Assembly: GCA_045660295.1 (NCBI GenBank)
Contig: JAZRDN010000040.1
Span: 38,337-102,336, forward strand
Length of the DNA stretch: 64,000 bases
Source: RGIG8775 sp045660295
GTDB lineage: Bacteria > Bacillota > Clostridia > Oscillospirales > CAG-272
Direction of reading: 5' to 3'
The notes beneath the pieces are model-generated. The model was not told the DNA's origin and searched no databases. It was given only the letters and a program-made list of their open reading frames with translations. A program made the translations under genes and the position numbers. Position 1 is the first letter of the stretch, and each line of letters opens with the position of its first letter. Below, one piece after another: positions 1 to 9,101 of this stretch.

Positions 1-582
1 TCGTCACACTGTCGGGTATAGTTATGCTTGTTAACCACCCGCAATCATAGAACGCACAATGTCCTATAATTTTCACCGTTTCCGGCAAAACAACGCTTGT
101 AATATTTCTATCAGCTTCTACTGCAACAACATATGGATTGTTTTTGTTTCCAAGATATTTAATACTGTCTTTTTCATTGTATTTTAAGCTGCTGCAATCA
201 TAGAACGCATCCTTGTGTATACTCGTCACGCTGTCGGGGATATGTATATCTGTCAAACTTTTGCAATAACCGAACGCAAATTCTTCAATGTTCGTCACAC
301 TGTCGGGTATAGTTATGCTTGTCAAGTTACTGCAACCATAGAATGCCTCACCACCTATAATTTTCACCGTTTCCGGCAAAATAACGCTTGTAATATTTCT
401 ATCAGCTTTTACCGCGACAACATATGGATTGTTTTTGTTTCCAAGATATTTAACGCCGTCTTTTTCATTGTATTTTAAGCTACTGCAACCATAGAACGCA
501 TCCTTATCTATACTCGTCACGTTGTCGGGTATAGTTATGCTTGTCAAGCTACTGCAATTAAAGAACGCAGCACCGTCAATAC
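1..582. repeat. Tandem 291-bp coding repeat inside the LRR gene
   Basis: The segments starting at 1 and at 292 are near-identical over roughly 230 bp, with an exact offset of 291 bp (97 codons). For example, the TTTTCACCG motif falls at 70 and again at 361. Each unit encodes several LRR ladders plus the KYLGNKNNPYVVAV insert. A shorter piece (about 232-279) recurs near 732-778. The in-frame period suggests expansion by recombination within the gene. Confidence 0.85.
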
Positions 583-1192
583 TCGTCACGCTGTCGCCGA
601 TTACTACGCTTGTCAAGCTGTTGCACTCACAGAACACCCACTCTCCTATGCTCTGTACTCTGTCTGGTATATCTATGCTTGTCAAGCCACTGCAGCCATA
701 AAACGCCTGTTCGCCTATACTCGTCACACTGTCGGGGATATGTATATCTGTCAAACTTTTGCAATAACCGAACGCACCTTCACCGATGATCGTTATACTC
801 TGGGAAATATCTATGTTCGTCAAGCTACTGCAATCTACAAACGCACAGTCTCCTATACTCGTCACGCCGTTTTCAATAACTATGCTGTTTATATTTTCTC
901 TTTGTTCATACCAAGGTATACTTTCTAGATCCTCATAATCTTCCATATTACCTTTTCCCGAAATGGTAAGAGTGCCTGTTGCCTCGTCAAACGACCATGT
1001 TATACCCTGTGGTTCTTCTTGGGTAGAGGGATTTTCGCCGATAGGGGGATTTTCTTCAATATAAGGATTTTCGCTGTTTGTGCTATCGTCATTAGTTCCG
1101 TCAACGGGAATTTCACCGCAGGCGCTAAACGCCAGCATAGTCAGGATTGCCAGCGCAATCAACAGAAGGTGGGTAAGTTTTCGTTTTGTCAT
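1..1192 (-). CDS. BspA-type leucine-rich-repeat lipoprotein (3' end outside window)
   Basis: Partial gene: 397 codons are visible and the C-terminus lies beyond the left edge. The ATG at 1192 is preceded by GGAGG. The N-terminus is a lipoprotein signal peptide with lipobox LAFSAC at about residues 21-26. An acidic, Asn/Pro/Glu-rich linker follows, then repeated LRR_5 (BspA/TpLRR) units of the form 'SLTSITIPDSVTSIGEQAF' about 23 residues apart. Two copies of a KYLGNKNNPYVVAV insert interrupt the ladder. In this family such proteins are displayed on the surface and bind host or matrix ligands; the ligand here cannot be inferred. A terminator-like hairpin stands just before its ribosome binding site. 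Confident as to family, not function. Confidence 0.88.
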   Translation of the reverse strand, partial: MTKRKLTHLLLIALAILTMLAFSACGEIPVDGTNDDSTNSENPYIEENPPIGENPSTQEEPQGITWSFDEATGTLTISGKGNMEDYEDLESIPWYEQRENINSIVIENGVTSIGDCAFVDCSSLTNIDISQSITIIGEGAFGYCKSLTDIHIPDSVTSIGEQAFYGCSGLTSIDIPDRVQSIGEWVFCECNSLTSVVIGDSVTSIDGAAFFNCSSLTSITIPDNVTSIDKDAFYGCSSLKYNEKDGVKYLGNKNNPYVVAVKADRNITSVILPETVKIIGGEAFYGCSNLTSITIPDSVTNIEEFAFGYCKSLTDIHIPDSVTSIHKDAFYDCSSLKYNEKDSIKYLGNKNNPYVVAVEADRNITSVVLPETVKIIGHCAFYDCGWLTSITIPDSVT

Positions 1193-1205
1193 TTTCTTTT
1201 CCTCC

Positions 1206-1238
1206 AAAAATAAAAAGTGCGCAGCCGAAGCTACGCAC
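1206..1238 (-). terminator. Terminator-like hairpin in the leader of the LRR lipoprotein gene
   Basis: On the minus strand a 9-bp near-perfect stem GTGCGTAGC/GCTGCGCAC closes a TTCG tetraloop and is followed by TTTTTATTTTT. The GGAGG ribosome binding site and the ATG at 1192 come directly afterwards. It lies downstream of the addA terminator, so it sits in the lipoprotein's own leader and could act as an attenuator. No known riboswitch aptamer was recognised upstream. Confidence 0.6.
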
Positions 1239-1430
1239 GAAAAACACATAGCTCCGATTGCTGCGACACAACTTTTCCTTACCCATAAACAAGTACGCGA
1301 AAAAAGAGCATGCATTTTTACCAAAAGATAAAAATAGCGTACTTCAAATATGGATAATATTAAGTTATGTCGCAAGATTATTTTATCACAATAATTACCA
1401 AAAGTCAATAGAAAAACCAAAAAAACAAAA

Positions 1431-1452
1431 ATCCCCGCTTTTAAGCGGGGAT
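1431..1452 (-). terminator. Intrinsic terminator of the addAB operon
   Basis: A perfect palindrome ATCCCCGCTTTTAAGCGGGGAT is followed on the minus strand by a T-rich tract. It lies just after the addA stop codon. Confidence 0.85.
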
Positions 1453-1466
1453 AAAGTATGCTCTTT

Positions 1467-4400
1467 TTATTTTTTCTTTTCTTCAAGCCGTATATCGCTG
1501 CCAAACGGAAGGGAATATATCAAGACCTCATCGGGTGCTTTTCCAAGCATTTCGGTTATAGCCTTAGCGTAGTAAGAAAGCTGTTCGGCGTGCCGTTTTG
1601 TGAGCTTTTCTATTGCCAGATAGGGCGACGCAAGCTCCTCTTTTGTCAGATAGTCTGTCTTGTAGTCGCAAAGCACGATCTTTCCGTCGATATCCTCAAA
1701 GAAAATGTCAATAACACCTTGAACTGCAATCGTCTCGTCTTTGAGAAGCTTGGACTTTTCTTCTTCTTGCGTAAAATCCGAGGCAGGCAAAAAGATGTTG
1801 AAGCGTTGCTCTCTCCAAAGCCTTTTGGCGTTGGATATCCTCTTATAAAGTTCGCTTTCAAAGAACGCCTTAAGCTGATATTTGTTAATGATGTCGGCGT
1901 ATTTTTCGGAGATGAACTTTTTCTCTCTAAGCCGCGCTATCTCGTTGTCAATTCCGTGTTTGACCGCGTTGTCAAAATCGCAGAATTGCAAGAACGCGTG
2001 TGTGGCAGTTCCGCGCTCGGCGGCGCTTGCGCCGTTCTCGGCGTTAAGGCTTTCGGGGGGAGTAAACGAATTGCCGAATTGCTTTTCAAAGCTGTCGTTA
2101 AGCTGCTCGAGGCTTGCCGCATGCTCGTCGGCAACGTCAAGCACCTTGGGAGAAAGCGCCGAGACCGAGAGCTTGGCGGGGAGCTTTGAAATATGCTCAA
2201 ATTCGTATTTGCTCTCAAAACGCTCAAGAAGTAACTTTACAAGCTCGGGGTCTGCGGTTTCCGCCTCATTCGTATTATCATTTTGGTTTGCGTTGGGAGC
2301 GCCATAGCTTGCGGAAATATCGCTTTGGTCATATGCCCGATATTCGATACGGAAGCAGTCCTGCTTGTCAGCAAGCGGAAGCGCCATCATTATCCATTCA
2401 ATGTAGCTTGATGAGGAAAGAATGGCATAGCTTTGGTCGTATTTGCATATCTCCGCGGTGTTCGCCAGCTTTTTCTTAGGCTCAGGGAGATTGGCAACCA
2501 TGTAAAGCCTTTCGCGAGCTCTTGTCATGGCAACGTACAAAAGACGCATTTCTTCCTCGGTTTGAAGCAACACTCTCGTGTCGATAACAGAACGCAGAAG
2601 CGGTGAATCGTACTTTGCCAGACCGTTTTCGTCGTGTTGCGCAAAGCCGATACCCAGCGATGGCTCAAACTGTATCGTGTCGCCCTTGAATTTGAAATTG
2701 AATCCTTTCTCGCATTGGAAAACAAAGCACACGGGAAATTCAAGACCCTTTGATTGATGTATGGTCATGATCTTTACGCAGTTCGTGTCACCCGCTTCGC
2801 TCGATTCCGAAAGCGATACCTTGCACTCTATCAGCTCGTTTACGTATTTTATAAAGCCGTAAAGACCCTTGAAGCCGTTTGACTCAAATCTTATGGCGTA
2901 TTCGTAAAGCCTGAGCAGATTTTGGCTTCCGTCAGTGGCATAAGAGAGAATCGAAAGCTCGTTATACAGCTTTTTGATGAGCTTGTCGCAGGGCGATGTC
3001 ATTGCGGCGTTTCTCCAGTATTCAAGCTCACCGTTGAAGCGCTTGCATTTTTTGCCCAAATCGGTGTCCTTTTCAGAATACTGCAATAAAGCATCGTAAA
3101 GCGAATACGACGGGTCGCAATATGAGCGGATTTCCACAATGTCGTCAAGTGAAAAGCCGTAGAATGGCGAGCGCAGAGTTCCTGCCAGAGAAATATCCTT
3201 TTGCGGATTGTCTATGGTTGAAAGCAACGCCAGCATAAGAAGCACGTCGGGATTTTCAAAGAAATTGCTTTCACCTGAGCTCTGCGAGGGAATTCCCAGT
3301 TTCGCAAGCTCATTTTCAAGCAGCTTGAAATTCGTCTTATCTCTGGCGAGAATGGCAATGTCCTTGTATTCGATGCTTTTAGGGATAAGATTTCCGTCCT
3401 CGTCATTTGCGGCGGCAAGCTGTTCGGTGTCAACAAGCCTTCTTATTTCCCGCGCCACGTATTTAGCGCCGCATTTTGCAAGCCTGTCCTTTTCCTCCGG
3501 CGACAGAGAACTTGCGGGAATGTCATCGGGCAATACACCTGTTATTGCCACCACAGCAGGGGTGGGGACGTGGTCGGGGTCATCATATATCTTGGAGAAG
3601 ATAAGATCGTCCTTTTTCGAGTAGTCGATGCTTTCGGCGCGATTTGAGAAAAGGAACGAGGATACAGCGTTAGAAAAGTCAACGACAGTTTCGTCGCATC
3701 TGAAATTATTCGACATGAAAAGCGAATATCCGTCGTCATCCTTAATTCTGAATGGGGTCAGCGTTCTCTTGTATGAAGCGAATATTGACGGATCAGCGCC
3801 TCTGAATGTGTAAATGCTCTGCTTGATATCTCCAACCATAAAGCGGTTGTCGGGCTTTGCTATGGTTTTGAAGATCATATCCTGAACATCGTCAACGTCT
3901 TGATACTCGTCAACGTATATGTAATCAAAGCGGTTACGATATTCAAGTGCCACCTCGGTAGGCTTGCCCGCCTTGTCGCACAGAATGTTAAGAACGAATC
4001 TTCGTATGTCGTTAAAGGTGCATATTCCGCGCGCGGCTTTTTCTTCCATAAGTCTTGTGTGGAATTTTAACAACAGGGCGTGAAGCTCACCGCATATTTT
4101 GGCGTTATCCTTAAAGGACAGAGAGATGGTGTCCTGTGAATATTTGAAATATTTTTCCGCTATGGTCTTTACTTTTTTCTTTAACGCGTCGCGTTTGTCT
4201 TTCAGCGCCTTTATTTCTTGGCTTGTACCCTTGTACGAGCCTAATCTGGTGTAAGGCGGCTTTTTTAGGATCTCGTGCGCCTTCTCGTAATTTTTTTCCT
4301 TGATATAGCCGTTTACGGTCTGCCAGAGAGAAAGATCGTCCGAAAAGGCGGGAGCGAGCGTTATAAGCGCGTTTTCATCGGTTTTTATAAGCTCCAGCGC

Positions 4401-5096
4401 GTCAGAAGTCACTCCGCACGCATAGTTGAAAAAGGCTTGAGCTTCGTTGCTGGCAACCTCTCCGAATTTTGTGTCAAGAAAATCGGCTTCAGCGGCTTTA
4501 AGAAGCTTAGCCTGATAATCCTTCAATGCGTCAACTCCATTTTGCAGAGACAGAAGCTTTTCGTAAATAAATATGAAAATATCGGCAAGTGTATCACTGC
4601 TTCGGGCATTTGTGAAATGCTCGGTAAAATGCTCAAATCCTTCTTGGTCGAAATAAAAATCCTCTATCGTCTTGTCCATTATAGCGCGATTTATGGGCGC
4701 AACCTCGGCGCTGTCGGCTATTCTGGGGATCTGGGAAAGCGGAATTCGCTGAAAGTTGCTCTTTACTATTTCGTAATAGAAGGAGTCTATGGTGGAGATG
4801 TGCGCGTTCCCAAGCTCAACAAGCTGCTTGGAAAGATGCTTGTTGTCGGGCGCCGCCAAAAGCGCTTTTGAGAGCTCCTTGGAGATCTTTTCGCGGAGAT
4901 CGGCGGCAGATGCGCGCGTAAAGGTAACTATGAGCATGCGTGATATTTCCGCGGGAGCATCTTTGTCAATAAGCGAATCTATAATTCGCCTTGCCAGAGT
5001 TGCGGTCTTTCCCGAGCCTGCGGCGGCGCTGACAAGAAGTGTCTTGTCTCTTGTGTTCACGGCAGATGACTGCGCGGGTGTCAAATTTATAGCCAA
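1467..5096 (-). CDS. addA: ATP-dependent helicase/nuclease subunit A
   Basis: Subunit A of the AddAB helicase-nuclease, which resects double-strand breaks and loads RecA (the Bacillota counterpart of RecBCD). The 1209-residue protein has the UvrD/PcrA-type layout: Walker A AAAGSGKT with Lys30, a DEYQD Walker B box, the motif MVGDIKQSIYTFRGADP, a late motif VAMTRARERLY, and a C-terminal RecB-family nuclease domain with GVIDIFF and LCDYKTD. Length is normal for AddA. The start is a TTG at 5096 preceded by AAAGGA; it lies 15 bp after the addB stop, so the two are co-transcribed. Identification is secure from motifs and from pairing with addB. Confidence 0.97.
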   Translation of the reverse strand: MAINLTPAQSSAVNTRDKTLLVSAAAGSGKTATLARRIIDSLIDKDAPAEISRMLIVTFTRASAADLREKISKELSKALLAAPDNKHLSKQLVELGNAHISTIDSFYYEIVKSNFQRIPLSQIPRIADSAEVAPINRAIMDKTIEDFYFDQEGFEHFTEHFTNARSSDTLADIFIFIYEKLLSLQNGVDALKDYQAKLLKAAEADFLDTKFGEVASNEAQAFFNYACGVTSDALELIKTDENALITLAPAFSDDLSLWQTVNGYIKEKNYEKAHEILKKPPYTRLGSYKGTSQEIKALKDKRDALKKKVKTIAEKYFKYSQDTISLSFKDNAKICGELHALLLKFHTRLMEEKAARGICTFNDIRRFVLNILCDKAGKPTEVALEYRNRFDYIYVDEYQDVDDVQDMIFKTIAKPDNRFMVGDIKQSIYTFRGADPSIFASYKRTLTPFRIKDDDGYSLFMSNNFRCDETVVDFSNAVSSFLFSNRAESIDYSKKDDLIFSKIYDDPDHVPTPAVVAITGVLPDDIPASSLSPEEKDRLAKCGAKYVAREIRRLVDTEQLAAANDEDGNLIPKSIEYKDIAILARDKTNFKLLENELAKLGIPSQSSGESNFFENPDVLLMLALLSTIDNPQKDISLAGTLRSPFYGFSLDDIVEIRSYCDPSYSLYDALLQYSEKDTDLGKKCKRFNGELEYWRNAAMTSPCDKLIKKLYNELSILSYATDGSQNLLRLYEYAIRFESNGFKGLYGFIKYVNELIECKVSLSESSEAGDTNCVKIMTIHQSKGLEFPVCFVFQCEKGFNFKFKGDTIQFEPSLGIGFAQHDENGLAKYDSPLLRSVIDTRVLLQTEEEMRLLYVAMTRARERLYMVANLPEPKKKLANTAEICKYDQSYAILSSSSYIEWIMMALPLADKQDCFRIEYRAYDQSDISASYGAPNANQNDNTNEAETADPELVKLLLERFESKYEFEHISKLPAKLSVSALSPKVLDVADEHAASLEQLNDSFEKQFGNSFTPPESLNAENGASAAERGTATHAFLQFCDFDNAVKHGIDNEIARLREKKFISEKYADIINKYQLKAFFESELYKRISNAKRLWREQRFNIFLPASDFTQEEEKSKLLKDETIAVQGVIDIFFEDIDGKIVLCDYKTDYLTKEELASPYLAIEKLTKRHAEQLSYYAKAITEMLGKAPDEVLIYSLPFGSDIRLEEKKK

Positions 5097-5111
5097 ATCC
5101 TCACATCCTTT

Positions 5112-8100
5112 CTATTCTGCGTCTGTGCTGTCAATATCGGATTTTGTGATATCGACTCGGCAGAACTGCTTCATATTGCAGTATTCGCACGGATATTTCT
5201 GACCGTCCTTGCGCGGTATAATGTCCGCGTTTCCGCTTTTCATTTCCTCGGCAATGCTTATGAGCGTTTCGTTTATCTGTTTTTCAAGCGCATCAAACTC
5301 GTCGGCGCTTATGGGAGCACCGCCTTTTACCTTGCCGTCGTGGCTAAGCTGCTTGAGGATATTTTCGTCGTTTAAAATTATACCCGAGCGAGGAATCTTG
5401 CTTTCTGCAATCTCAAATATCCGTTCGTTTTCGGTTCCGTAATCGGTATTTATGCTGGGAAGCGCGGTGGATACGTATATGGCGCTTGCGGGCTTTATTT
5501 GGTCGTCATTCTCGCATCCGATCTCTTTTCTGAATTTCTCGGAGGTGGTGTTGCATATAGCAAAAAGGTAAAGCAAGAGCTGTATATTGAGACCTGACTC
5601 AATATCATCTATTGAAAAGGTCTTTGAGCCTGTTTTATAGTCTATGACCTTAACGTATACCACTCCGTCAGTCTTGAAAATGTCAAGGCGGTCAACCGTA
5701 CCGCTCAGCGTTATTTTTGTGCCGTCCTTAAGCGTGAGCACGGGAGAGGGTAGAATGCATTTGCTGTCGTTTCCTATCTTCATTTCAAGATATTTGGGAA
5801 CGAAACTGCTGTTCAAAAGCTCCTTGTAAAGTGCCGAGGCCACAAGCACAGCCAGCCTTGTCAAGCGGTCAAAAAGATGAGAGAGACGCTTTGACGGCGT
5901 ATTGTGATTTCCGAAAATGTTATCTATGTACTTCTTTGCTTCTTGGCGAATTATCGCTTCAATATCTCCGTGCGTGAGGTCGGTTCTTACAGTATCCTTG
6001 TCCACAACGGCTTTAATGAATATCTCAAGCAATCTATGGATAAACGTACCCGTGTTTGCCGAGTTGAAGCCTACGCTTCTGTTTTCGCGAAGCTCCAAAG
6101 CGTACTGGCAGAAATAGTTGAAATGGCACTTTATGTATTTGTCTATCTTTGTTTGCGAAAGATGTATATTGTTGCCGAAAAGCCCGTCAGCGGTTTCATC
6201 GCTTAATCTGCACGTTGGGTCGCTTATCGGAATTTGAGACTTCTTGAGGATCTCGCGATATTCCTTATCATTTTCAAAAATCTTTTCCAAGGCGGCGCGA
6301 TTTTCGGGGGCCTTGATAGAGCCAAACGCCTCAAAGGAAAGCGTTCGTGACATAAGTCTGTCAAGCTCGTTTTCAGACCCGTAAGAGCGTATCTTTATGT
6401 GAGACAAAAGCGACAAGACTCTGGTAATCGCAAGCGAGGGCTTGAACGCTGTGCCTCCCGACCTTGAATGGTAGGATAAGATCAGCTTGTCCGAGGGAAG
6501 CGTGACCGCGCGGTAAACGTACAGTAGCTCCTCGGCACTGTTTTCGGCAACGTTGCTTGAAAGCTCTATTCCAAGCTCCGAAAGACTCTTTTTCTCGTTG
6601 TCGGAAAAGAAACCGCTGTCGCTTACGTGAGCGGGGAATTTTCCGTCGCACACGCCAATAAGTATGGCGCAACGTATGTCGGAAGCGCGAAGCATTGACG
6701 CCGAGCCGAGAAGCACCTCGTCGGCCGCGGTGGGAATAGTGGCTATATCGGTGTTTCCAAGCACCAGCTTCAGCGACGAGGCGAATTCCTCGACCGACAT
6801 TTTCGAGTCTCCAAGCGTTGAGGATATGTCGGAAAGCACTTTTACAAAAGCCTTGTGCGTTCCCGCGCACTCAAGCGCAGTCTTGCGGTCGCCTGCCGAA
6901 TAAGCTCGCTTTGCACGCTCATAAAGCTTTTGCGAAAGGTCAAGCGACTTGAAAAAGTCATAGGTTGCCTCACAAAGCTCGCGTACGTTGTTTGCCGCGT
7001 CAAGCCTTGTGAAAAATTCGAAAAGCGTAGAGGTCAGTTTGCCTTTTACGTCGTTGGCTGTTTCAAGTATCTTGAGCCCGCGCGGTGAAATTGACGTCGA
7101 ATATCCGTCGGGGTTCATGCTCCAAAGCTCGTCCGCAAAACGGCTTCCGCTTATCTTCCATGTTGAGACGTAAAGCTCGAATACGTCAATGTCTGCTGTG
7201 GAAATATCGGTGAGTCCGGTCTTAAGATAGGCAATAACGTCCTCGGAGCGCCAGCCCTTGAGCTTTATGGCAAAAGCCGACAGAATAAGCGATATCAGCG
7301 GCTCGGTCACAAGGTCTGTCCTTTCGGACATGAAATAGGGGATCCCCGCCTTTTCAAAAGCCGAGTCTATTATACCGCGGTAAGAGTCCATGTCACCAGC
7401 GATCACGGCAATCTCACGGCAGCGGTAGCCCGAGTCCAAAAGCGAGAGAACGGTGTTAGCTACCGCCTCGGATTCGTGGTACATGTCGGTGCATTTTATT
7501 ACCGATACCGCACCGTCATCCTCAAGCTTTTTAAGCTCCTTTGTGTTCAGTGAGAAATCCCAAAGTGAGCGCCAAAGCCTTGTGAGGGAAGGGCTTTTTA
7601 CTCTGTGAGGCGTGTCGAGTACGGTGATCTGTGCCTTCTCGCCCGCGGCGGCACGCAGCTTTTGCGACGTCTTGTTAACGCTTGTCAGGTGAAGCGCACC
7701 GCAAGAGGGAGCGTCCGACGGAATGGTTACCACGCAGTTGTCGGCTTGCGAAAAGATGCGTTCTATTATCTTGTATTCCCATGCGGTGAAGCTGGAAAAA
7801 GCATCTATGTATACGTTGTATCCGTTGAAAAATCTGTTCTCGCAAAGGATGGTATGAAGCTTTTCAAGGTCGTCACTGCTATCGTCGTAAGCATCCTCTA
7901 CCATTCCCGAAAACTCCGAATATATCATTGAAAAATCAGACAGCTTGGCTTTCAGCGGATGTCCGTCCTCAAGAGAATCGGCAACTCGACCGAGCTTGGT
8001 AGCGCTGACGTTGTTTATTTTGAACTCGTTTATTTGTGCAAGCATAAGCGAGGGAAGCGAAGAATCGCCTACCGCGCGAAGCCCGTATTCGGAAAGTTCT

Positions 8101-8402
8101 TGTGAAAGCTCGATGAGCGTGCGTTTCATGAAAAGATTTTTCATTCCGCCCGTTATATAGTTATACGAAAGCCCACCGTAAAGCCTGAACAGCTTGTTGG
8201 CGAGACGTGAAAAGTTGACCACCTCAAAGGTGAGCTGAGCCGAGGCAGGAAGAAGCCTTGTCATGTTTCTCTCTACCTCTACCGTCTGTTGCTCGGGAAC
8301 TATAAGCAAAACCTTTTTGTCCGCCGCTACGTCATCTTTTATTCTGTTTGTGATAAGCGCGGTCTTTCCCGTGCCGGGGAGACCGTAAATAAGCTCTGTC
8401 AT
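5112..8402 (-). CDS. addB: ATP-dependent helicase/nuclease subunit B
   Basis: Partner of AddA, 1096 residues. It begins with Walker A GLPGTGKT (Lys13), an inactivated helicase fold in the middle, and a C-terminal nuclease domain with GTVDRLD and VIDYKTG. Cysteines of the AddB 4Fe-4S clasp are present: one in the KCHFNYFC segment and a C-x2-C-x5-C group (PCEYCNMKQFC) near residues 1071-1080. Start ATG follows GAGGAG at good spacing. It is third in a queG - membrane protein - addB - addA run, with a 9-bp gap to the upstream gene. The motifs fit a complete, active enzyme. Confidence 0.97.
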   Translation of the reverse strand: MTELIYGLPGTGKTALITNRIKDDVAADKKVLLIVPEQQTVEVERNMTRLLPASAQLTFEVVNFSRLANKLFRLYGGLSYNYITGGMKNLFMKRTLIELSQELSEYGLRAVGDSSLPSLMLAQINEFKINNVSATKLGRVADSLEDGHPLKAKLSDFSMIYSEFSGMVEDAYDDSSDDLEKLHTILCENRFFNGYNVYIDAFSSFTAWEYKIIERIFSQADNCVVTIPSDAPSCGALHLTSVNKTSQKLRAAAGEKAQITVLDTPHRVKSPSLTRLWRSLWDFSLNTKELKKLEDDGAVSVIKCTDMYHESEAVANTVLSLLDSGYRCREIAVIAGDMDSYRGIIDSAFEKAGIPYFMSERTDLVTEPLISLILSAFAIKLKGWRSEDVIAYLKTGLTDISTADIDVFELYVSTWKISGSRFADELWSMNPDGYSTSISPRGLKILETANDVKGKLTSTLFEFFTRLDAANNVRELCEATYDFFKSLDLSQKLYERAKRAYSAGDRKTALECAGTHKAFVKVLSDISSTLGDSKMSVEEFASSLKLVLGNTDIATIPTAADEVLLGSASMLRASDIRCAILIGVCDGKFPAHVSDSGFFSDNEKKSLSELGIELSSNVAENSAEELLYVYRAVTLPSDKLILSYHSRSGGTAFKPSLAITRVLSLLSHIKIRSYGSENELDRLMSRTLSFEAFGSIKAPENRAALEKIFENDKEYREILKKSQIPISDPTCRLSDETADGLFGNNIHLSQTKIDKYIKCHFNYFCQYALELRENRSVGFNSANTGTFIHRLLEIFIKAVVDKDTVRTDLTHGDIEAIIRQEAKKYIDNIFGNHNTPSKRLSHLFDRLTRLAVLVASALYKELLNSSFVPKYLEMKIGNDSKCILPSPVLTLKDGTKITLSGTVDRLDIFKTDGVVYVKVIDYKTGSKTFSIDDIESGLNIQLLLYLFAICNTTSEKFRKEIGCENDDQIKPASAIYVSTALPSINTDYGTENERIFEIAESKIPRSGIILNDENILKQLSHDGKVKGGAPISADEFDALEKQINETLISIAEEMKSGNADIIPRKDGQKYPCEYCNMKQFCRVDITKSDIDSTDAE

Positions 8403-8411
8403 TTGAACTCC

Positions 8412-9101
8412 TCAATAAATATAAATTACTCTTTTTTCGTGCTTTTGTAATATGCGTTTGTTTATAAAGAAAAAATACTGACGTCTGACTGTAAATATCC
8501 TTTCACCCTCAATGCGGATGTTGGAGTACGGCTTTTTGCTTTCCGAAAGACCTCTCTGTGATATCATAAAAGGCGAGACCGCGATCACGGCGTACCCTCT
8601 GTCAGCAAGCTCGGAGATGTTTCTGTAAAGAAAGCTGCCGACTCCAAGCTCGCAATGCCTTGGCGGAAAGAAAAGTATCACCTTTTTGCCCGCTATCTTT
8701 TTCCTTAAAAGCCTTCCGTCGCGCCGAAGCCTTACCGCGGATAAGAGAAGTAAAGCCGCAAATCCTAAAATTATGGGCGGTATAACAATGGCAAGTATTA
8801 CCGCGGCGATAAAAAGTATGGCGCTTGTCTGCAACGCAATGAAAATAAACGCCGAAATTCTGATTATCCGTGAAATAAGTCTGAAGCGTGAAAAATATCC
8901 GCTGTATTTTTCAAAAAGCTTGTATGCCGAATGTGACTTTATAACCTTCCACAGATAAGAAAAATATCCCTTGCTTTCAAACAGCGCGGTGCTTTCGTCC
9001 TTTGCCGCCGCGCTTTGTACGCGTGAACGCAGAAAGGCGTTCTCGCGCCTCAGTCGTTCAAGCTCATGCGAATTATTGCTCTTTATCCCTCTTTTTGTCA
9101 T
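8412..9101 (-). CDS. Uncharacterised membrane protein with coiled coil and C-terminal alpha/beta segment
   Basis: Not recognised as a named family. The 229-residue protein starts with a charged segment and a short coiled coil (HELERLRRENAFLRSRVQS), then has a strongly hydrophobic region at about residues 82-123 that can form two membrane spans. The tail begins GKKVILFFPPRHCELGVGSF, which looks like the first strand and loop of a Rossmann-like (GT-B type) fold but is too short for a complete domain. It overlaps the end of queG by 29 bp and is 9 bp from addB, so it is translationally embedded in the repair operon. Start ATG at 9101 has GGAG upstream. Confidence 0.8.
   Translation of the reverse strand: MTKRGIKSNNSHELERLRRENAFLRSRVQSAAAKDESTALFESKGYFSYLWKVIKSHSAYKLFEKYSGYFSRFRLISRIIRISAFIFIALQTSAILFIAAVILAIVIPPIILGFAALLLLSAVRLRRDGRLLRKKIAGKKVILFFPPRHCELGVGSFLYRNISELADRGYAVIAVSPFMISQRGLSESKKPYSNIRIEGERIFTVRRQYFFFINKRILQKHEKRVIYIY

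Noticed and set aside
1..582. CRISPR-like array from the repeated motifs at the left edge
   Set aside because: Repeats are in-frame LRR codons with diverged, coding spacers and no Cas genes.
1240..1330. A c-di-GMP-type riboswitch in the leader of the LRR gene
   Set aside because: Some pieces (GTCGCAGC...GGAGCTA) recall the GEMM core, but the GGGCAAACC and GAAA tetraloop elements are not there.
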